Part shown: in pieces, positions 6,038 through 9,262 of the stretch
How positions within the stretch are numbered: position 1 is the first letter of the stretch
Layout: every line of letters starts with the position of its first letter
Assembly: GCA_009703445.1 (NCBI GenBank)
Contig: WLGA01000037.1
Location: 1 to 9,262, forward strand
Origin: Actinomycetota bacterium
GTDB lineage: Bacteria > Actinomycetota > Actinomycetes > Actinomycetales > Microbacteriaceae
Direction: 5' to 3'
Length of the DNA stretch: 9,262 bases
The notes under the pieces: model-generated
Told to the model about the DNA's origin: nothing
The model's database searches: none
What the model saw: only the letters and a program-made list of their open reading frames with translations
Program-made: the position numbers and the translations under genes

Positions 6038-6547
6038 ATGTCGCAAAAGTTCCCACTCGACGAATTTGATTCGGTGGTTTCGCACGGTGGTCGCCACCGT
6101 GTTCGCCGCACACCAAAAATTCGCGCGCTCGAGTTCTTGCGAATTGTTGTCGTAGCTCTAGTGGTCGCCGTCGTCGGATACTTCGGGCTCAAGTTGGTTG
6201 ACAGCGCAAATCTTTTTTCGGCTAGTGAGCCGGTGCCGACCATCTCAGTAACCGACATTGCCAAGGGTCTCGAAATCACAGTCTTGGATGCCACCGCGAC
6301 AAGTGGAACCGCTGATCGAGTGGCGGCCACACTGGTAGATGGCGGTTTCAACGTTGTCTCAGCTGGTCAACTCGGTGGCGATAGTTCCTCTAACACTGAG
6401 GTTGGTCAGACTATTGTTTTCTTCTTTAATGCTGATGACAAGGCTGCCGCCGCGGTGATCGCCAAGACCCTGGGAGCCTACCCGGTGAAGCAATCTACGG
6501 CTTATGCAGGCAACGTAACCATCGTCCTCGGAGCGGATTTCAAGTAA
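6038..6547 (+). CDS. Membrane-anchored LytR C-terminal-domain (LytR_C) protein
   Basis: A 169-residue protein with an N-terminal basic cytoplasmic segment (about 17-30, HGGRHRVRRTPKIR), a single membrane helix at about 34-54 (VVVALVVAVVGYFGLKL) and an extracytoplasmic domain at about 78-166. That domain resembles the LytR_C family: it opens with GLEITVLDATATSGTADRVA, continues LVDGGFNVVSAGQ, and alternates strands and helices. LytR_C usually sits behind the catalytic domain of LytR-CpsA-Psr cell-wall glycopolymer ligases; here it stands alone without that enzyme, so a binding or accessory role at the envelope is the most one can infer. The ATG at 6038 has an AGGA at 6031-6034 with short spacing. 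It diverges from msrB across 69 bases and is followed by csp. No terminator is seen after it. Confidence 0.8.
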   Translation: MSQKFPLDEFDSVVSHGGRHRVRRTPKIRALEFLRIVVVALVVAVVGYFGLKLVDSANLFSASEPVPTISVTDIAKGLEITVLDATATSGTADRVAATLVDGGFNVVSAGQLGGDSSSNTEVGQTIVFFFNADDKAAAAVIAKTLGAYPVKQSTAYAGNVTIVLGADFK

Positions 6548-6562
6548 ATCCTACCCAAACGC

Positions 6563-6572
6563 AGTTATAACT
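6563..6572. repeat. Palindrome AGTTATAACT in the LytR_C-csp gap
   Basis: A perfect 10-bp palindrome 16 bases after the LytR_C stop, in an A/T-rich patch that repeats TATAAC at 6577-6582. It could be an operator or part of a weak promoter; nothing else supports either. Confidence 0.3.
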
Positions 6573-6607
6573 TATCTATAACCAAGTAATCTTTCTGCTG
6601 GAAACGC

Positions 6608-6638
6608 TTGCCAAGCCCTACCCCCTAGGGGCTAGTGT
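6608..6638 (+). promoter_or_regulatory. Tentative csp promoter with palindromes in and around it
   Basis: TTGCCA (6608-6613) and TAGTGT (6633-6638) could be -35 and -10, though the 19-base spacer is long. The start would be near 6645, giving a leader of about 90 nt. Two palindromes lie here: GCTTG-C-CAAGC (6606-6616) over the -35, and CCCCTAGGGG (6622-6631) in the spacer. The whole gap 6548-6737 contains no gene. Confidence 0.3.
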
Positions 6639-6709
6639 TAGTAATGGTCGTAGCAGTATCCGCAGCACAAGCTCTTTTTCTATGCGACTCAACCTGGCAT
6701 TTAGTCATG

Positions 6710-6725
6710 GTTGTCATATAGCAAC
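6710..6725 (+). promoter_or_regulatory. Small hairpin abutting the csp ribosome binding site
   Basis: GTTGT (6710-6714) can pair with GCAAC (6721-6725), including one G-U pair, around CATATA. The AGGAG of csp (6726-6730) follows at once, so the helix ends at the Shine-Dalgarno. A role in temperature-dependent translation is speculative. Confidence 0.25.
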
Positions 6726-6737
6726 AGGAGTAAAGCA

Positions 6738-6938
6738 ATGGCACAAGGTACCGTCAAGTGGTTTAACGCTGAAAAGGGTTTCGGCTTCATCACTCAGGAT
6801 GGCGGAGCAGATGTATTCGTACACTTCTCAGCAATCCAGTCAGAGGGTTACAAGGAGCTTAAGGAAAACCAGCGCGTAGAGTTCGAAGTTAAGAACGGCG
6901 ACAAGGGTCCTCAGGCAGACAACGTACACGTAATCTAA
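6738..6938 (+). CDS. csp: Cold-shock protein, CspA family
   Basis: A 66-residue single cold-shock domain, the normal length, that binds single-stranded RNA and DNA and acts as an RNA chaperone. It begins MAQGTVKWFNAEKGFGFI. RNP1 is KGFGFI (13-18) and RNP2 is VFVHF (26-30); the aromatic residues W8, F15, F17, F27, H29 and F30 make the nucleic-acid face. The ATG at 6738 is preferred because CAGGAG at 6725-6730 stands 7 bases upstream; a TTG 9 codons earlier would add a non-family leader. The gene has its own long 5' region and a strong terminator, so it is probably monocistronic. Constitutive and cold-induced members of this family cannot be told apart from sequence. Confidence 0.97.
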   Translation: MAQGTVKWFNAEKGFGFITQDGGADVFVHFSAIQSEGYKELKENQRVEFEVKNGDKGPQADNVHVI

Positions 6939-6955
6939 GCGACCGCCTAGATTTC

Positions 6956-6987
6956 AAAATCACCCTCCCTTCGGGGAGGGTGATTTT
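6956..6987 (+). terminator. csp rho-independent terminator with a UUCG loop
   Basis: A 14-bp perfect stem (AAAATCACCCTCCC at 6956-6969, complement at 6974-6987) closes a TTCG loop in the very stable C(UUCG)G setting and runs into CTTTT. It begins 18 bases after the csp stop and separates csp from groEL. Confidence 0.93.
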
Positions 6988-7035
6988 CTTTTAACCCGGG
7001 CACATTTGCGATCCTGAGAGTTCGCTAACAGGGAA

Positions 7036-7049
7036 CCAAATGGATTTGG
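7036..7049. repeat. Palindrome CCAAAT-GG-ATTTGG upstream of groEL
   Basis: A perfect 6-bp inverted repeat around GG, overlapping the putative -35 (TTGGCA at 7046-7051). A possible regulator site; no known consensus was matched. Confidence 0.3.
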
Positions 7050-7072
7050 CAGTCGGGGGTGGAGAGTGCCAA
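7046..7072. promoter_or_regulatory. Degenerate second CIRCE-like element upstream of groEL
   Basis: TTGGCAGTC (7046-7054), nine bases, then GAGTGCCAA (7064-7072). The arms match the CIRCE half-sites TTAGCACTC and GAGTGCTAA at 7 of 9 and 8 of 9 positions, complement each other at 8 of 9, and have the exact N9 spacing. It ends 7 bases before the perfect CIRCE; the centres are 34 bp apart. It could be a second, weaker HrcA site, or partly a coincidence with promoter sequence. Confidence 0.5.
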
Positions 7073-7075
7073 AAT
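7046..7075 (+). promoter_or_regulatory. Predicted groEL promoter
   Basis: TTGGCA (7046-7051) as -35 and CAAAAT (7070-7075) as -10, 18 bases apart. The start would fall near 7082, inside the perfect CIRCE, which is the usual layout for HrcA repression. Confidence 0.45.
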
Positions 7076-7079
7076 AGAG

Positions 7080-7106
7080 TTAGCACTCAAACCCAAAGAG
7101 TGCTAA
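7080..7106. promoter_or_regulatory. CIRCE operator (HrcA binding site) of groEL
   Basis: Exact consensus match: TTAGCACTC (7080-7088), a nine-base spacer AAACCCAAA, and GAGTGCTAA (7098-7106). CIRCE is bound by the heat-shock repressor HrcA, so groEL is predicted to be repressed at normal temperature and induced by heat or misfolded protein. It ends 25 bases before the groEL ATG and would also lie in the mRNA leader. Confidence 0.97.
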
Positions 7107-7131
7107 TCACTTACAGGAGATTGAAACCAAA

Positions 7132-8748
7132 ATGGCAAAAATCATTCACTTCAATGAAGAGGCACGTCGCGGCATGGAGCGCGGTCTCAACATCCTTGCT
7201 GACACCGTCAAGGTAACCCTTGGCCCGCGTGGTCGCAACGTAGTTCTAGAGAAGAAGTGGGGCGCCCCGACCATCACCAACGATGGTGTTTCGATTGCCA
7301 AGGAAATCGAACTGGACGACCCATTCGAGCGCATCGGCGCAGAGCTAGTCAAGGAAGTCGCTAAGAAGACTGACGACGTAGCCGGCGACGGAACCACCAC
7401 CGCAACCGTTCTTGCACAGGCTTTGGTTCGCGAAGGCCTTCGCAACGTTGCCGCTGGTGCTGACCCGATCAGCCTGAAGCGTGGCATCGAGAAGGCTGTT
7501 GCTGCAGTAATCGCCGAGCTAGTTGCAAACGCAAAGCCAGTAGAGACCCAGGCTCAGATTGCTGCAACGGCATCGATCTCAGCAGGCGACACTCAGATTG
7601 GTGAGCTAATCGCCGAGGCAATCGAGAAGGTTGGCAAGGAAGGTGTGGTCACCGTTGAGGAGTCAAACACCTTCGGCATCAACCTAGAGCTCACCGAGGG
7701 TATGCGATTCGACAAGGGCTACATCTCGGCATACATGGTCACCGACCCTGAGCGCCAGGAGGCCATCCTTGAGGATGCCTACGTGCTCATCGTGAACGGC
7801 AAGATCTCAAACATCAAGGATGTTCTGCCAATCGTTGACAAGGTTATCCAGGCCAACAAGCCACTATTGATCATTGCTGAAGACGTAGACGGCGAAGCAC
7901 TAGCCACCCTGATCGTCAACAAGATCCGCGGCATCTTCAAGTCAGTTGCTGTCAAGGCACCTGGCTTCGGCGACCGTCGCAAGGCAATGCTTCAGGACAT
8001 CGCAATCCTTACCGGCGGTCAGGTCATCTCAGAAGAGGTCGGCCTAAAGCTAGAAAACACCACCCTTGATCTTCTAGGCCGTGTTCGCAAGGTTGTAATC
8101 ACCAAGGATGAGACCACCATTGTTGAGGGTGCCGGAAACGCAGAGCAGATTGCTGGCCGCGTTGAGCAGATCCGTCGCGAGATGGAGAACACCGACAGCG
8201 ACTACGACCGTGAGAAGCTTCAGGAGCGTCTAGCCAAGCTTGCCGGCGGTGTAGCAGTCATCAAGGCTGGTGCAGCAACCGAGGTTGAGCTAAAGGAGCG
8301 CAAGCACCGCATCGAGGATGCAGTTCGAAACGCGAAGGCAGCGGTTGAAGAGGGTATCGTCGCCGGTGGCGGCGTTGCGCTAATCCAGGCTGGCACCACC
8401 GCGTTCGGCAAGCTAGACCTAGTCGGCGACGAGGCAACCGGTGCGAACATCGTTCGCGTCGCAATCTCGGCTCCGCTAAAGCAGATCGCAATCAACGCTG
8501 GTCTAGAGCCAGGTGTTGTTGCCGACAAGGTTGCTCACCTACCTGTTGGTCACGGTCTAAACGCCGCGACTGGCGAGTATGTTGACATGCTTGGCGCAGG
8601 CATCAACGACCCAGTGAAGGTAACCCGCTCGGCGCTGCAGAACGCAGCATCGATTGCTGGTCTATTCCTAACCACCGAGGCAGTCGTTGCCGAGAAGCCA
8701 GAGGCGCACGCTCCAGCAGCTGCACCTCAGGGCGGCATGGACTTCTAA
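7132..8748 (+). CDS. groEL: 60-kDa chaperonin GroEL
   Basis: A 538-residue ATP-dependent chaperonin that forms the double-ring folding chamber. It starts MAKIIHFNEEARRGMERGLN and keeps the ATP-site residues: TLGPRGRN (29-36), D51 in TNDGVSI, GDGTTTAT (85-92) and D396 in RIEDAV, with AGGGVALI at 411-418. Equatorial, intermediate and apical domains are all complete. The C-terminal tail is EAHAPAAAPQGGMDF with one GGM, much shorter than the GGM repeats of E. coli. AGGAG at 7115-7119 lies 12 bases before the ATG. groES is not adjacent; many actinobacteria carry a solo groEL elsewhere from groES-groEL. The gene is under CIRCE control and has its own terminator. About 21 of its 43 leucines are coded CTA, unlike cysS. 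Whether it is the only or a second GroEL of the genome cannot be seen. Confidence 0.98.
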   Translation: MAKIIHFNEEARRGMERGLNILADTVKVTLGPRGRNVVLEKKWGAPTITNDGVSIAKEIELDDPFERIGAELVKEVAKKTDDVAGDGTTTATVLAQALVREGLRNVAAGADPISLKRGIEKAVAAVIAELVANAKPVETQAQIAATASISAGDTQIGELIAEAIEKVGKEGVVTVEESNTFGINLELTEGMRFDKGYISAYMVTDPERQEAILEDAYVLIVNGKISNIKDVLPIVDKVIQANKPLLIIAEDVDGEALATLIVNKIRGIFKSVAVKAPGFGDRRKAMLQDIAILTGGQVISEEVGLKLENTTLDLLGRVRKVVITKDETTIVEGAGNAEQIAGRVEQIRREMENTDSDYDREKLQERLAKLAGGVAVIKAGAATEVELKERKHRIEDAVRNAKAAVEEGIVAGGGVALIQAGTTAFGKLDLVGDEATGANIVRVAISAPLKQIAINAGLEPGVVADKVAHLPVGHGLNAATGEYVDMLGAGINDPVKVTRSALQNAASIAGLFLTTEAVVAEKPEAHAPAAAPQGGMDF

Positions 8749-8765
8749 AGTCATAGGTTCAAACC

Positions 8766-8797
8766 AAAGAGGCGGTCACTTCGGTGGCCGCCTCTTT
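8766..8797 (+). terminator. groEL rho-independent terminator with a UUCG loop
   Basis: AAAGAGGCGGTCAC (8766-8779) pairs with 8784-8797 through 14 bp, one of them G-U, around a C(UUCG)G loop, followed by GCTTTAT. On the minus strand the G-U pair becomes an A-C mismatch, so it folds better for groEL, though it also sits just beyond the convergent WXG100 gene. Confidence 0.88.
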
Positions 8798-8800
8798 GCT

Positions 8801-9088
8801 TTATAAGAACAAACGCTGGTTGGCCAGTTCGATTTCCGCGTAGTGGTTAGCTGCAATAGCTAAAGCGGTGCCCAGCGAACCAAGTTGATTCGCAACAACA
8901 GCCTCTGTTGAGCGCCACTGAGTTGCCAATTCTTGAAAGCTGTTTGAGGCCAGACCTGTCCAACTCGACTGCAGCCCCAGGAGTTGGCCGTGCAGCAGTT
9001 CAACCTCTTGGTTGATTCGGCCAATAGTCGCTTGAATGCTGGCGTTTGCCGCCCATACCTGATCGCTGTCCACGCTGAATTGAGCCAT
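8801..9088 (-). CDS. WXG100 (ESAT-6-like) family protein
   Basis: A 95-residue protein, the family's typical size, predicted as a helical hairpin. The turn carries the WxG motif W43-T44-G45 (SSWTGLAS), flanked by two amphipathic helices at about 8-40 and 46-90. Near the C-terminus, HYAEIE gives Y83xxxE87, fitting the YxxxD/E export signal used by type VII (ESX) substrates. There is no signal peptide, as expected for that route. No partner WXG100 gene or EccC-type ATPase is in view, so it may be a homodimer or pair with a distant gene; whether the organism has a type VII system is unknown from here. The ATG at 9088 has only a weak GGA four bases upstream. The gene lies 60 bases downstream of a histidine kinase on the same strand and converges on groEL. 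Confidence 0.85.
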   Translation of the reverse strand: MAQFSVDSDQVWAANASIQATIGRINQEVELLHGQLLGLQSSWTGLASNSFQELATQWRSTEAVVANQLGSLGTALAIAANHYAEIELANQRLFL

Positions 9089-9148
9089 GGTTCCAGTTTT
9101 GGGTGGGCGAGCCTGCGCCTAGCTACACAGCTAAGAAATTGTGGAGAA

Positions 9149-9262
9149 CTACGCGACCGGCAAGGTCACGCGGAAAGTGGCTCCACCGCCGAGAGTTTCG
9201 TCGGCGACGATTTCACCCTCGTGGCGTTCAATAATGGTGCTGACAATTGAGAGCCCAAGACC
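9149..9262 (-). CDS. C-terminal end of a sensor histidine kinase (truncated by the window edge)
   Basis: The minus strand is open from the window edge to a TAG at 9149-9151, giving the last 37 residues. They read GLGLSIVSTIIERHEGEIV, then DETLGGGATFRVTLPVA. This is the end of a HATPase_c domain: GLGLSIV is the G2 box that binds ATP, the helix with the typical HxG (RHEGEI) follows, and GGGATFRVTLP is the last strand pair. Such a domain ends membrane sensor kinases of two-component systems. The sensor region and paired regulator lie outside, so the signal is unknown. The WXG100 gene follows on the same strand; co-transcription is possible, as no clear terminator lies in the 60-base gap. Confidence 0.88.
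   Translation of the reverse strand, partial: GLGLSIVSTIIERHEGEIVADETLGGGATFRVTLPVA

Noticed and set aside
5969..6097. 43-residue N-terminal extension of MsrB
   Set aside because: It would overlap the start of the divergent LytR_C gene and has no family similarity; AAAGG precedes the ATG at 5968.
7146..7487. 113-codon minus-strand frame inside groEL (others at 7779-7982 and 8220-8528)
   Set aside because: Antisense shadows of conserved GroEL codons, with no ribosome site or family resemblance.
9120..9133. Inverted repeat TAGCT-ACAC-AGCTA between the histidine kinase and the WXG100 gene
   Set aside because: Only 5 bp with no U-tract, so too weak to call a terminator or operator.
8984..9250. 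88-codon plus-strand frame across the WXG100 and histidine kinase genes
   Set aside because: It is antisense to two recognisable domains and would require reading through both.
1..9262. CRISPR array, insertion sequence, prophage or transferred island
   Set aside because: No spaced direct repeats, transposase or integrase, or composition break were seen; all genes are vertical-type actinobacterial housekeeping families.

Overview
The window looks like chromosomal housekeeping DNA from an actinobacterium, most likely Microbacteriaceae; a freshwater Luna-type lineage such as Rhodoluna or Aquiluna is possible. This rests on the gene order, on actinobacterial protein families (DUF4032, a MsiK/UgpC-like ATPase, a WXG100 protein, a LytR C-terminal domain protein), on an RlmB with a long basic N-terminus, and on a GC content that by eye is only in the mid-50s, low for the group. 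No mobile element, CRISPR array or foreign island is visible. Genes are tightly packed.

Layout, left to right. The 3' two thirds of cysS (cysteinyl-tRNA synthetase) overlaps by one base the start of rlmB (23S rRNA 2'-O-ribose methyltransferase). Both end at a 15-bp bidirectional terminator shared with a convergent two-gene unit on the minus strand. That unit is a sugar-type ABC ATPase (ugpC/msiK-like) followed, three bases after its stop and in the same frame, by a DUF4032 protein carrying a full set of kinase-like catalytic residues. A compact divergent promoter region separates the unit from a membrane-anchored DsbA-like thioredoxin-fold protein (plus strand). Next come a bidirectional terminator, tRNA-Thr(UGU) and msrB (methionine-R-sulfoxide reductase B) on the minus strand. 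Divergent from msrB are a small membrane-anchored LytR_C protein, a cold-shock protein and groEL on the plus strand. Last, on the minus strand, are a WXG100 (ESAT-6-like) protein and the C-terminal end of a sensor histidine kinase.

Functional themes: translation and ribosome maturation (cysS, rlmB, tRNA-Thr), thiol and methionine redox repair (DsbA-like protein, msrB), stress proteins (csp, groEL), carbohydrate uptake energisation (the ATPase) and the cell surface (LytR_C, WXG100, histidine kinase). groEL has a perfect CIRCE (HrcA operator), preceded by what looks like a second, degenerate CIRCE lying over the promoter. groEL has no groES beside it and uses the Leu codon CTA for about half of its leucines.

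The best candidates for something little described are the ATPase/DUF4032-kinase pair and the tandem CIRCE arrangement. Neither is clearly a new system from sequence alone.
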